A stretch of 64,000 bases of DNA from Clostridium akagii DSM 12554 (GTDB taxonomy: Bacteria; Bacillota; Clostridia; Clostridiales; Clostridiaceae), in contig NZ_JMLK01000017.1 in assembly GCF_000686725.1 (NCBI RefSeq), positions 39,385-103,384 on the forward strand, written 5' to 3'. This document shows positions 17,906-26,689 of the stretch, piece after piece (positions within the stretch are counted from its first letter, which is position 1; each line of letters starts with the position of its first letter). The notes beneath the pieces are model-generated. The model was not told where the DNA came from. It made no database searches and worked only from the letters and a program-made list of their open reading frames with translations. The position numbers and the translations under genes were made by a program.

Positions 17906-19387
17906 ATGTTTATTAAAAAGAAACTCACATTATCATATATTGCTATGCTATTAATACCAATAATATTGTTTTTATTCATTACATTATTTGTAGCTAATAT
18001 ATTTAAAGATACTTTAAAATCTTCATACAATATAGGTTATGGAGGACCTTTAGAAGATATTATTCAAAAGGATTCAATAGCAATAAATAATATAAAAAGT
18101 TTTATGATTTCAAATAAAAATAGTGGGAAAAATAATGATTTCTTTAAAAAACAAGAAAGTTATTTAAAGGAACAAACTGGTATTGTAATAAGAAAAAACA
18201 ACAATTTTCTTTATATGTCACCATTCTTAAAAAACAGTGTTACTAGTAGCATATTACCCAAATTTGGTGAGTACGATGATATAAGTAGAAGGCATTCTCA
18301 ATTTGAAAGTAAATCTTTACTGCTAAAACAATATGATTTTTCTATGGATGATGGAAGTAAGGTATCTATATTTTTAGTTTTAAATACTGTTTCAGCAGAA
18401 AATATTGTATATAAATTTTTTGCTATAGAAATTTTAATTCTAATAGCAATATTGATTATTACAAATGGTATTTTGACGTTCTTAGTATCTAGAAGTATAG
18501 TAAAACCTTTGGAAAAGCTTAAGGACGGAGCAGTACTTATAAAAAATGGCAACATGGATTTTCAGCTAGATATAAGTTCTAAAGACGAGATCGGAGAACT
18601 TAGTATGGCATTTGAAGAAATGCGGCAACGACTAAAGGAATCCTTGGAAATCCAGTTTCAATATGAAAATAATAGAAAAGAACTAATTTCCAATATATCG
18701 CATGATTTAAAAACTCCTATAACTGCTATAAAAGGTTATGTTGAAGGAATTAAAGACGGTGTAGCTGATACACCAGAAAAAATGGGGAAATACATTAATA
18801 CAGTATATAAAAAGGCTATAGATATGGATAAACTGATAGATGAATTGTTTCTATTTTCAAAACTCGATTTAAAAAATGCTTCATTTAACTTTGAAAAAGT
18901 TGATCTTTTAGATTATTTAAATGATTGCTTAGAGGAACTGAAATTTGATTTAGAAAAAAAAGATATTAATATAATGCTTAAGGATCAAATAAATACAAAA
19001 GTTTATGTGGTAGCGGATAGGGAGAAATTGAAGCGAGTGATAATGAATATAGTGGAAAATTCCGTTAAATATATAGGAGAAAGACCAGGAGAAATATATG
19101 TAAAAATTGAAAAAGGTAAAGAATATTTGAGTTTAAGCTTTAAGGACAACGGAATCGGAATTTCAAAACAGGCTTTACCATATATATTTGATAGATTTTA
19201 CAGGGCAGACCTTTCAAGAAATTCAAATACTGGTGGTAGCGGGCTTGGACTTGCAATTTCCAAAAGAATTGTTGAAGAACATGGTGGGAAAATATGGGCT
19301 GAAAGCAGTGAAGATGCTGGAACAAATATAATATTTACCTTAAAAAATTGGAGTGATGATTATATTGAAAAGGATACTGATAATTGA
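17906..19387 (+). CDS. Sensor histidine kinase (HAMP, HisKA, HATPase_c)
   Basis: The 493-residue kinase has two membrane helices (about 9-30 and 174-197) around an extracellular sensor region of some 140 residues. A HAMP domain (SIVKPLEKLKDGA onwards) comes next, then the dimerisation helix with SNISHDLKTPITAIKGY (phosphorylated His266). The ATP-binding domain has NIVENSVKY (N box), DNGIGI (G1) and GGSGLGLAI (G2). GGAGG lies 7 nt before the ATG at 17906, so the TTG at 17882 is rejected. It overlaps the response regulator gene. Its place behind the MacAB-like exporter suggests that the pair senses an envelope stress or drug and controls that exporter. Confidence 0.93.
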   Translation: MFIKKKLTLSYIAMLLIPIILFLFITLFVANIFKDTLKSSYNIGYGGPLEDIIQKDSIAINNIKSFMISNKNSGKNNDFFKKQESYLKEQTGIVIRKNNNFLYMSPFLKNSVTSSILPKFGEYDDISRRHSQFESKSLLLKQYDFSMDDGSKVSIFLVLNTVSAENIVYKFFAIEILILIAILIITNGILTFLVSRSIVKPLEKLKDGAVLIKNGNMDFQLDISSKDEIGELSMAFEEMRQRLKESLEIQFQYENNRKELISNISHDLKTPITAIKGYVEGIKDGVADTPEKMGKYINTVYKKAIDMDKLIDELFLFSKLDLKNASFNFEKVDLLDYLNDCLEELKFDLEKKDINIMLKDQINTKVYVVADREKLKRVIMNIVENSVKYIGERPGEIYVKIEKGKEYLSLSFKDNGIGISKQALPYIFDRFYRADLSRNSNTGGSGLGLAISKRIVEEHGGKIWAESSEDAGTNIIFTLKNWSDDYIEKDTDN

Positions 19388-20051
19388 GGATGAGAGAAGT
19401 ATAGCAGAACTTGAAAGAGATTATCTTGAAATTAATGGGTACACAGTAGATATAGAATGTAGTGGCAAACTGGGTTTATTGAAGGCAGAAAATACGGATT
19501 ATGATCTTATAATATTGGATATCATGTTACCAGAAATAAATGGTTTTGAAATATGTAGAGAAATAAGAAAGCTGAAAGACATACCAATAATTATGATTTC
19601 TGCTAAAAAAGAAGATGTTGATAAAATACGTGGACTGGGACTTGGTGCTGATGATTATGTAACAAAACCATTTAGTCCTGGGGAATTGGTTGCAAGGGTA
19701 AAAGCACATCTATCTAGGTACGATAGATTGAGCTCCAAAGAAGATAAAAAAGAGGAAATTAAAATAAGAGGGCTAGTAATTGATAAGGTATCAAGGCGTG
19801 TATTTGTTAATGATAAGGAATGTATATTTACCACAAAGGAATTTGATTTGTTAACGTTTTTAGCATCAAACACAAATAGAGTATTTACTAAAGATCAATT
19901 ATTTAATAGTATTTGGGCAATGGACTCACAAGGTGATTTAGCAACAGTTACTGTACACATAAGGAAAATAAGAGAAAAAATAGAGGTTGATCCATCAAAT
20001 CCTCAGTATATTCAGACCATATGGGGAGTGGGATATAGGTTTGAAGCGTGA
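19356..20051 (+). CDS. OmpR/PhoB-family response regulator
   Basis: The 231-residue regulator has a receiver domain with acidic pair ED, phosphoacceptor Asp55 in LIILDIMLPEINGFE, switch Thr/Ser in IIMISAKK and Lys in VTKPF. A winged-helix DNA-binding domain follows (about 130-231; FTTKEFDLLTFLASNTNRVFTKDQL and VTVHIRKIREKIE). It overlaps the kinase gene by 32 nt. The ATG at 19356 is very near the GGAG, so a TTG at 19365 (MKRILIIEDE) could be the real start. It is cognate to the upstream kinase. Confidence 0.94.
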   Translation: MIILKRILIIEDERSIAELERDYLEINGYTVDIECSGKLGLLKAENTDYDLIILDIMLPEINGFEICREIRKLKDIPIIMISAKKEDVDKIRGLGLGADDYVTKPFSPGELVARVKAHLSRYDRLSSKEDKKEEIKIRGLVIDKVSRRVFVNDKECIFTTKEFDLLTFLASNTNRVFTKDQLFNSIWAMDSQGDLATVTVHIRKIREKIEVDPSNPQYIQTIWGVGYRFEA

Positions 20052-20075
20052 TAGTTATACTCTAAATGAAAATGG

Positions 20076-20279
20076 GAGAAACATGGCAGTACATGTTCAG
20101 AGGCTACTCGCTACACTTAAGAAATACTAAGGTTACCTTATTGTTAAATGCCTAAAACCTTTAAACTCGCTGCGCTCAGACAATAAAGGTTTCTTAACGG
20201 CATTTAACAAACGGTAACCTAAGTATTTCTAAAGTGAGCTCGAATAGCCTCTTTCACGTGTACTGCCATGCTTCTTCTC
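20076..20279. repeat. Large imperfect palindrome (about 200 bp) between convergent operons
   Basis: This stretch fills most of the 323-nt gene-free region between the response regulator and the HesB-like gene. The left arm (GAGAAACATGGCAGTACATG, AGAGGCTACTCG, AGAAATACTAAGGTTACC, TTGTTAAATGCC, AACCTTTA) is matched in order by the reverse complement of the right arm (to 20279). The outer 85-90 bases of each side can pair with a few bulges, around a centre containing ACTCGCTGCGCTCAGACA. Both arms are of similar quality and no ORF is inside. RNA from either strand would fold into a long cruciform-like hairpin. It could serve as a bidirectional terminator or be a non-autonomous repeat element. Confidence 0.85.
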
Positions 20280-20374
20280 ATAATTCATTAGGGTAAATAA
20301 ACCAAAATCAATAATCAAATGTTAGATATCAAATATCAGTTAAGTGCGCCTTAAACTGGTGTTTGCAACTGGTT

Positions 20375-20725
20375 TTACTTGTTGTGACTACTGCAACTGC
20401 CGCAGCCACTTGAGTTATTTGAATTGCTACAACTGGTACAATCTTTGTTTTGTGCATTTGGCTCACATTTTATCATAAAGCCTGAATCTGCAAAATTTAG
20501 ATCTATAGATTTAATTTTTTCTTCTAAGGTATTTGCATAAACAAAGGTTAATCCGTCTATAGTTTTTAGTACATCATCTTTTTTTATTTCATCTAAAATA
20601 ACATCCACTGTAGCACGGCTACAGCAGGAACTTATAAAGGAAAAACGAACACAATTGTATTCATTGTGCTCTTTTAAAAGATTATATAAATTTAAATGTG
20701 CCTCATTTGATATTTGTATATTCAT
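20375..20725 (-). CDS. HesB/IscA-like protein with Cys-rich C-terminal tail
   Basis: The 116-residue product begins MNIQISNEAHLNLYNLL, like the HesB/IscA beta-sandwich proteins found in clostridia, and contains a Cys-Cys pair (SSCCSRATVDVIL) in place of the usual single Cys. After the core (about 85 residues), a tail carries seven more cysteines in the pattern CEP, CTSC, CGSC. HesB-like proteins bind iron or Fe-S clusters. The tail could hold another metal. AGGAG lies before the ATG at 20725. The longer frame from 20746 has none. It starts 10 nt after the pncB stop and shares its transcript. Confidence 0.75.
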   Translation of the reverse strand: MNIQISNEAHLNLYNLLKEHNEYNCVRFSFISSCCSRATVDVILDEIKKDDVLKTIDGLTFVYANTLEEKIKSIDLNFADSGFMIKCEPNAQNKDCTSCSNSNNSSGCGSCSSHNK

Positions 20726-20735
20726 AATGTTCTCC

Positions 20736-22214
20736 TTATTCTTCATATATGTCAGAATAACGATGCAATAAATTCTGTTTTAAATTCCAAAGGTTAGTGG
20801 AAAGATCCACGTAATAATTATGGGGGTTTTCAAGCCTTAAGACTTCTTGCCAAAGTTTATTTGTTTCTTTTTCAGCAAAAATTTTAATCTCATTTACGCT
20901 AGGACTCTCATATACGGGTTCTCCATTTTTAAATATTGGAACTTGCAAAGCTCTAACGTAAAAATTTTTTATTCTTTTCTTTTTCCAAGTATAAATGGGA
21001 TCAAATACTTCTAGCTTTTTTGTTTCATCAATTATTTCATCATTAAGAGTAATAAGATCCGCAATGGCCTTATCAGTAGCTTTATCAAATATTCTATATA
21101 TCTTTTTAAACCCTGGATTTGTTATTTTTTCTTCATTTTCGCTTATTTTTATTCTAGGAATAATAGCGCCATTTTCTTCAACAGCAACTAATTTATACAC
21201 CCCACCAAATACAGGCTCACTTCTAGCAGTAATAAGGCGTTCACCAACACCAAAGCTGTCTATTTTAGCACCTTGAGCTAGTACATCAGTAATAATGTGT
21301 TCATCAAGTGAATTAGAAATTGTTATTTTAGCATCAGTATATCCAGCAGCATCTAATATTATTCTACATTTTTTAGTGAGATAGGTTATATCACCGCTGT
21401 CAATTCTAATTCCCACTGGTCTAATGCCTTTAGGTTTTAATATTTCATCAAATACTTTTATAGCATTTGGCAAACCAGATTTTAGAACATTATAAGTATC
21501 TATTAATAAAAGGCAATTATCAGGGTATGTAGTTGCCCAAGCCTTGAAAGATTCGTATTCAGTATCAAATAGTTGCACCCAAGAGTGAGCCATTGTTCCA
21601 ATGGCAAGAATACCAAACATTTCTTCGGAAATTGTGCAAGCAGTAGCACTACAACCACCAATAACAGCAGCTCTTGAACCATAGATTGCTCCATCATAAC
21701 CTTGTGCACGTCTAGAACCAAATTCCATAACAGGTCTTCCACTGGCGGCTCTACATATCCTATTTGCCTTTGTTGCTATTAAGGTTTGATGGTTAACAGT
21801 TAAAAGTATCATAGTTTCTACAAATTGGGCTTGAATCACAGGTCCTTTTACAGTAACTAGAGGTTCATTTGGAAAAACAGGATTTCCTTCTGGTACGGCA
21901 AAAACATCACAGCTGAACTTAAATGTTCGTAAGTAATCTAGAAACTTTTCAGAAAAGCCACCTTTATATTTTAAGTATTCAATATCTTCATCAGTGAATT
22001 TAAGACTTGATAAATACTCTATTAGTTGTGTAACACCAGCCATAATGCAGTAACCACCTTCATCAGGTATCCTTCTGAAAAACATATCAAAATAAGCTAT
22101 TTTATCGCCTACTCCATTTTCAAGGTATCCATTTCCCATGGTTAGTTCATAAAAGTCTACCAGCATGGTAAGATTTCTTTCATTTCGCACATAATAATTT
22201 TTATTGAATTCCAT
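20736..22214 (-). CDS. pncB: Nicotinate phosphoribosyltransferase
   Basis: Catalyses the first step of the Preiss-Handler route: nicotinate plus PRPP to nicotinate mononucleotide for NAD. The 492-residue length and the sequence blocks match the Gram-positive NAPRTase branch: LVDFYELTMGNGYL near the N-terminus, PEGNPVFPNEPLVTVKGP, MEFGSRRAQG, GTMAHSWVQLFDTEYESF (with the active-site His) and GIRPVGIRIDSGD, plus FGVGERLITA. GGGGAG precedes the ATG at 22214. An in-frame ATG at 22232 is less likely. A HesB-like gene follows in the same operon. Confidence 0.95.
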   Translation of the reverse strand: MEFNKNYYVRNERNLTMLVDFYELTMGNGYLENGVGDKIAYFDMFFRRIPDEGGYCIMAGVTQLIEYLSSLKFTDEDIEYLKYKGGFSEKFLDYLRTFKFSCDVFAVPEGNPVFPNEPLVTVKGPVIQAQFVETMILLTVNHQTLIATKANRICRAASGRPVMEFGSRRAQGYDGAIYGSRAAVIGGCSATACTISEEMFGILAIGTMAHSWVQLFDTEYESFKAWATTYPDNCLLLIDTYNVLKSGLPNAIKVFDEILKPKGIRPVGIRIDSGDITYLTKKCRIILDAAGYTDAKITISNSLDEHIITDVLAQGAKIDSFGVGERLITARSEPVFGGVYKLVAVEENGAIIPRIKISENEEKITNPGFKKIYRIFDKATDKAIADLITLNDEIIDETKKLEVFDPIYTWKKKRIKNFYVRALQVPIFKNGEPVYESPSVNEIKIFAEKETNKLWQEVLRLENPHNYYVDLSTNLWNLKQNLLHRYSDIYEE

Positions 22215-22365
22215 ATAAAACTCCCCTATCATTTTGATTCAATATATATTCTTTTTATAATTATATATTATACAATACTTTTTCAGTGAAGGAAAATACA
22301 TTAGACATTGGCAGTAAAAAAGTTGTAAAATAGATTACAATAGACAAAAAGAAGGAGTGGCTTTT

Positions 22366-23280
22366 TTGAACTCAAACGTAATAAATCAAGTGTTGATTTT
22401 ATTTTTGACCATGTTCATAGGGATCTATGCAAAAAAAAACAATTATATCAATAAAGAAATAAATGATGGACTTAGTAAAATACTTTTAAACATAACTTTG
22501 CCATTGCTTATAATAAGTTCATTCAATACAAATTTTTCTAAGGACATGATGGTTAACGCTGAAAAAATCGTAATATATGGCTTAATAATACATATAGTCA
22601 TAATAATTTTTTCTAAAATAGTGTATTTTAAATTACCACAGAGCAAAAAAGGCATTGCAAAGTTTGTAACATTGTTTGCAAATTCAGGATTTATGGGATA
22701 CCCAGTTTTAAAAGGTATCTATGGAAGTGTGGGAGTATTTTACTGTTCTATTTTGGGGGTTGTTATAAATTTGTTTATGTTCAGCTATGGAATAATGGTT
22801 CTTAAGGAAGAAGGTACAGGAACATTTGGTGAACTTAAAAAAATAATATTTAACCCAGCAATAATAGCAACGATAATAGGAATTTTCATATTTATCTTAG
22901 GAATAAAAATACCCAATGTTATAGGATCAACAATAAATTCAGTGGGTTCAATGACTTCACCTTTGTCAATGATAATAGTTGGAGTAATGCTTGGAGAAAC
23001 CAATATCAAGACAGCTTTTAGTGGTAAACTTGTATATATATTAACTTTTATAAGGCTTTTAGTGGTACCAATTATCATTATCTTCGTACTAAAGATTTTA
23101 GGAGCACCAGTTTTAATTATAAATATAATAGTTTTATTAGAAGCATTACCAGCAGCATCTAATACTGCAGTTTTAAGTTTTCAATATGGAGGAGATAATA
23201 TTCTAGCGGTTAAAACAATATTTGTAAGCACGGTATTTTCCATAGTTACTATTCCACTAATTACAAAATTATTATTATAG
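22366..23280 (+). CDS. AEC family transporter (auxin efflux carrier/malate permease type)
   Basis: The 304-residue protein has about ten hydrophobic helices in two five-helix halves, with the conserved loop FANSGFMGYPVLKGIYG near residue 105 and the counterpart ALPAASNTAVLSFQYGGD near the C-terminus. Members export or import carboxylates, auxin-like acids or malate. The substrate cannot be inferred here. The TTG at 22366 is 8 nt after GAAGGAG. The apparent GTG at 22357 overlaps that ribosome site. It is divergent from pncB. Confidence 0.88.
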   Translation: MNSNVINQVLILFLTMFIGIYAKKNNYINKEINDGLSKILLNITLPLLIISSFNTNFSKDMMVNAEKIVIYGLIIHIVIIIFSKIVYFKLPQSKKGIAKFVTLFANSGFMGYPVLKGIYGSVGVFYCSILGVVINLFMFSYGIMVLKEEGTGTFGELKKIIFNPAIIATIIGIFIFILGIKIPNVIGSTINSVGSMTSPLSMIIVGVMLGETNIKTAFSGKLVYILTFIRLLVVPIIIIFVLKILGAPVLIINIIVLLEALPAASNTAVLSFQYGGDNILAVKTIFVSTVFSIVTIPLITKLLL

Positions 23281-23397
23281 ATAAATTTGTCAATAATATT
23301 TAATGAAAAACATATTATCAATACATTACTTATTATACAAGCTAGCTAGGGATAATATATTTTTTGTGGTTTAAATAATACTCAGATAGGGGTCAAA

Positions 23398-25590
23398 ATG
23401 ATTAAAGAAAAATTAATTGATGAATTTTGTAGTTTAAGAGATAAAATAATTGAGAAACGATATGAGAGACTTGATAATTCTCAAATAAATGCAGTTATTA
23501 AAAGTGACAGAAACTGTATAGTAATTGCATGTCCTGGTGCAGGTAAAACTCAAGTTATAATAAATAGAGTAGATTATCTTTGTACTTTTGGGGAGGTATA
23601 TGGAACTAAATGTGTTGATGATTGTATTGAGCAAAAACATATTGATGAACTTAAGTCATATTTAACTGAAGAATCTAGTGAGCTACCAGAAAAAATAAAA
23701 AGTTTCGCAGTTAAGAGGGAAAATATAATTATAATAACTTTTACTAAGGCTGCGGCAACTAATATGAAAAATAGGTATAAAAAATTATTTCCAGGAGGCA
23801 AAGAACCGTTTTTTGGAACTTTTCATGGATTATTTTATAAAATACTAAAAAGACACAAAAACTTTATTAATATTATTCAGGGTTATGAAACTAATAAGGT
23901 TGTTAAAAATGTATTGCTAATGTATATGGACGAAGTAAATAAAGACAAATTAAGAGAAGTAATAGGGGATATATCAAAATTCAAGACATCTAGATTATCT
24001 TTAGAAGAATTTAAGCCTTCAATTGAAGACGGGATATTCAAAAAATGTTTAGATGCTTATGAAGATTATAAGGAAGAAAAAAATTTAATGGATTTTGATG
24101 ATTTACAGCTTCAATGCCTTGAGCTATTTACAAATAACGCCAATTTATTAGAAGGTTATAGAAGACTTTTTAAGTATATGCTTGTGGACGAATTTCAAGA
24201 TTCAGATTCATTGCAAATAGACCTTTTGAAAATGTTGAATGGTGCAAATAGCTTATATGCAGTGGGTGATGAAGATCAATGTATTTATGGTTTTAGAGGC
24301 TCAAGACCAGAATGTATGGTGGATTTTCCGGAAATCTTTAATGGAGGGAAAAAAATATATCTAAGTAAGAACTATAGGAGTAAGTCAGATATTGTGAATA
24401 TTTCTAAAAATCTTATAAGGAACAATGTTTTGAGAAATGAAAAGAAAATAGTTGGGAATAAAGTTGAAAAAGGAAATATTCATGTATTAAATAATGCTAA
24501 TGAAAACACACAAGCAGAAGAGATATATATAAACATTGTTAAAATGAAAGAGATAAATCAAATTAATTATAGCGATTTTGTAATTCTTTATAGGACTAAT
24601 GTGGAAAGTAGAAGTTTAATAGATAACTTTATAAGAAGAAAAGTACCATTTAAACTTTTGGATAAAGAATATAATTTTTTTGAACATTTTATTTGTAAGG
24701 ATATACTAGCTTATCTAAGGCTATCCATTGATAATACAGATAAGGCCAGTTTTTTAAGAATAATAAACAAGCCCTTTAGGTATATTGGAAAGCTTAGTCT
24801 AGAAAAAGTCAGATCTAATGAATTTAAGGAGGACTTGTTTGAAGTCTTAAAAAATGTGGATGATCTGCCTATCTTTCAAATGAAATCCGTGGATAAGTTA
24901 AAAAAGGATATTCAGGGTTTAAATAAGAAGTCTTTAGGGTGGGCGATTCAAACTATAATCACTGAACTTGGATATAATGATTATATAAATGAATATTCAC
25001 AAAAGTTTAAAAATGATATAAATGAATTGCTTCAAATTATTGAGGAGTTTAAGAAATCAGCAGAAGAATACAAAAATATAGTTTCGTTTTTATCTCACGT
25101 AGAAGAGGTTAGTGAAGAACTTAAGAATATTAAAAAAGATTCAACTAAGGATGCAGTAATACTGAGTACTATTCACGGGGTAAAAGGAATGGAATTTAAA
25201 AATGTTTTTATTATCAATTGCTGCGAAGAAACTATACCACATAAAAGTGGCATTGAAAAAAACTTAGAAGAAGAGAGAAGACTTTTTTATGTGGGCATAA
25301 CTCGTGCAATCGATAATTTATGGCTAGGGATAAGTCGGGATATTCGTGGAAAAGCAAAGGAACCTTCAAGGTTTGTGGCTGAATGTGGACTTGAGTTTAA
25401 CAACCCTTATACTGGGCAGTATAAGGTTGGAGAGATTGTAAAACATGAATCTTTTGGCAAGGGAAAGATAACTAAAATTGATTGCACGGTTGTTGAAATT
25501 GAATTTGATGCTGGTGTTAAAAGAAAGTTTGATCCCGTGGTACTAGGGAATAATAAGCTTATAGAAAAAGCCAAAGCGGCAGTTAAATGA
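23398..25590 (+). CDS. UvrD/PcrA-like superfamily 1 DNA helicase
   Basis: The 730-residue helicase shows the SF1 motifs: Q motif LDNSQINAV, Walker A ACPGAGKT (44-51), motif Ia TFTKAAATNMKNRY, GTFHGLFYKIL, Walker B MLVDEFQDSD, motif III GDEDQCIYGFRGS, motif IV-like YRSKSDIV, STIHGVKGMEFKNVF and FYVGITRA. A roughly 40-residue insertion with two Cys (KCVDDC) lies between motifs I and Ia. The C-terminus (VGEIVKHESFGKGKI...VEIEFDAGVKRKFDP) is the Tudor-like RNA-polymerase-binding domain of PcrA/UvrD. It is shorter and more divergent than housekeeping PcrA, so it is probably an additional paralogue. Confidence 0.92.
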   Translation: MIKEKLIDEFCSLRDKIIEKRYERLDNSQINAVIKSDRNCIVIACPGAGKTQVIINRVDYLCTFGEVYGTKCVDDCIEQKHIDELKSYLTEESSELPEKIKSFAVKRENIIIITFTKAAATNMKNRYKKLFPGGKEPFFGTFHGLFYKILKRHKNFINIIQGYETNKVVKNVLLMYMDEVNKDKLREVIGDISKFKTSRLSLEEFKPSIEDGIFKKCLDAYEDYKEEKNLMDFDDLQLQCLELFTNNANLLEGYRRLFKYMLVDEFQDSDSLQIDLLKMLNGANSLYAVGDEDQCIYGFRGSRPECMVDFPEIFNGGKKIYLSKNYRSKSDIVNISKNLIRNNVLRNEKKIVGNKVEKGNIHVLNNANENTQAEEIYINIVKMKEINQINYSDFVILYRTNVESRSLIDNFIRRKVPFKLLDKEYNFFEHFICKDILAYLRLSIDNTDKASFLRIINKPFRYIGKLSLEKVRSNEFKEDLFEVLKNVDDLPIFQMKSVDKLKKDIQGLNKKSLGWAIQTIITELGYNDYINEYSQKFKNDINELLQIIEEFKKSAEEYKNIVSFLSHVEEVSEELKNIKKDSTKDAVILSTIHGVKGMEFKNVFIINCCEETIPHKSGIEKNLEEERRLFYVGITRAIDNLWLGISRDIRGKAKEPSRFVAECGLEFNNPYTGQYKVGEIVKHESFGKGKITKIDCTVVEIEFDAGVKRKFDPVVLGNNKLIEKAKAAVK

Positions 25591-25642
25591 AGGTAATTCT
25601 AAAAAATATCATATTATAATTATAAATAAAGAGGGTGAAATA

Positions 25643-26026
25643 ATGGGATTACCATTTGGTAAAAAAATAAAAACGGGTAAAAAAACAACAGCTTCGGCAG
25701 CAAAGGAAACAAAAATCACACAAAATAAGAGGGAAGCTAGAACTCAAGCTGATAAAGAAAGTGTAAGAAGATATAACTATAAAACAGGAAAAGCAGAAAT
25801 TAAAAAGGCATTTAAAACATGTTTCATTTTATTCTGCTTTATAGGATTTATAGATTATATTTCATTTAAGAGCGTATTATTATTATACATTATAGCTGGA
25901 ATATTTATTGTTATTGGGCTAGGGCAAATTATAAATATATCTAAAAAATGGATTAGAGCTAATAAATTGGGGATATTAATAACAGATGATTTAGATATTG
26001 TAGAGGGAGCAAAAATTTTAAAATAA
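25643..26026 (+). CDS. Small membrane protein, basic N-terminus, two TM helices
   Basis: Family not recognised. The 127-residue protein begins with a soluble Lys/Thr-rich region (about 50 residues, very basic). Two closely spaced membrane helices follow (about 55-73 and 77-97), then a short cytoplasmic tail. GAGGGTG precedes the ATG. It lies 52 nt after the helicase and could be co-transcribed. Confidence 0.65.
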   Translation: MGLPFGKKIKTGKKTTASAAKETKITQNKREARTQADKESVRRYNYKTGKAEIKKAFKTCFILFCFIGFIDYISFKSVLLLYIIAGIFIVIGLGQIINISKKWIRANKLGILITDDLDIVEGAKILK

Positions 26027-26219
26027 ATATGGTGTAGATTAGTGTCACTTAAATTACTGATGAAATGATGTAAGGTACACTTAGATGTACTAATATATTT
26101 TTATGGTATGAGCCAATTTCAGTTGTGACTTTTTTATATATGTTGTAAATCCTCATCGGAAGCTATATACTACATTTATATAATATAAGACACTAAGTTA
26201 CAGTGGAGGTGGCTACTAT

Positions 26220-26444
26220 ATGGTTGATAAAATAAAACCAATTTCAAGGGTGAGAAAAGCTTCTAAAGTAAGAAAAGTAAAATATAAGCTACATAATCCT
26301 AAAAATTTCAAAGATTTATTTTTTAAGGACATACTTTCTAGAGCCTATGATAAAAAAGTGAAACCAAAAGAAGTTATTAAAGAAGAAAAACTTAATAATA
26401 GTGATAACGATGATGATATTCATTTTATAGATACATTGTGTTAA
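26220..26444 (+). CDS. Small charged protein of unknown function
   Basis: A 74-residue protein with a strongly basic first half (KIKPISRVRKASKVRKVKYK) and an acidic end (NNSDNDDDIHFIDTLC). The polar, charged layout suggests nucleic-acid or protein binding, but no family is recognisable. GGAGGTGG gives a strong ribosome site, and a terminator follows within 20 nt, which supports a real monocistronic gene. The upstream 193-nt spacer (26027-26219) holds no structure I can name. Confidence 0.6.
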   Translation: MVDKIKPISRVRKASKVRKVKYKLHNPKNFKDLFFKDILSRAYDKKVKPKEVIKEEKLNNSDNDDDIHFIDTLC

Positions 26445-26459
26445 CTAAAAATAGATTTT

Positions 26460-26497
26460 AAAACTACTGATAATAAATTTTTATCAGCAGTTTTTTT
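26460..26497 (+). terminator. Intrinsic terminator after the small charged protein
   Basis: AAAACTACTGATAA (26460-26473) pairs with TTATCAGCAGTTTT (26481-26494) with one mismatch and a 7-nt loop, continuing into a run of seven T. Confidence 0.85.
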
Positions 26498-26533
26498 ATT
26501 TATATATATATAAATGTAGCTTGTATATGATTT

Positions 26534-26597
26534 TAACTAACCTTATGGAAGTTAGTGGTAAGGTTAGTTAGATTAAACTTCTTAAGGAAAGTTTAAT
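26534..26597 (+). promoter_or_regulatory. Two adjacent perfect inverted repeats upstream of the XRE-TPR regulator
   Basis: TAACTAACCTTA (26534-26545) and TAAGGTTAGTTA (26559-26570) form a perfect 12-bp inverted repeat with a 13-bp spacer. One base later ATTAAACTT (26572-26580) and AAGTTTAAT (26589-26597) form a second perfect 9-bp repeat with an 8-bp spacer. Both lie upstream of the promoter at 26629, so they look like protein-binding sites or a transcript barrier, not part of the leader RNA. Confidence 0.7.
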
Positions 26598-26628
26598 TAT
26601 AATAATAAAATTAAATACATAAGTTGGA

Positions 26629-26657
26629 TTGCTGAAACTAGAAATGTTTTATATAAT
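26629..26657 (+). promoter_or_regulatory. Promoter of the XRE-TPR regulator
   Basis: TTGCTG (26629-26634), a 17-bp spacer and TATAAT (26652-26657) lie 33 nt before the start codon. A CATAAGTT.GA direct repeat (26618 and 26661) flanks the promoter. Confidence 0.6.
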
Positions 26658-26689
26658 ACACATAAGTTAGACTAAATTGAGGTGATTTA

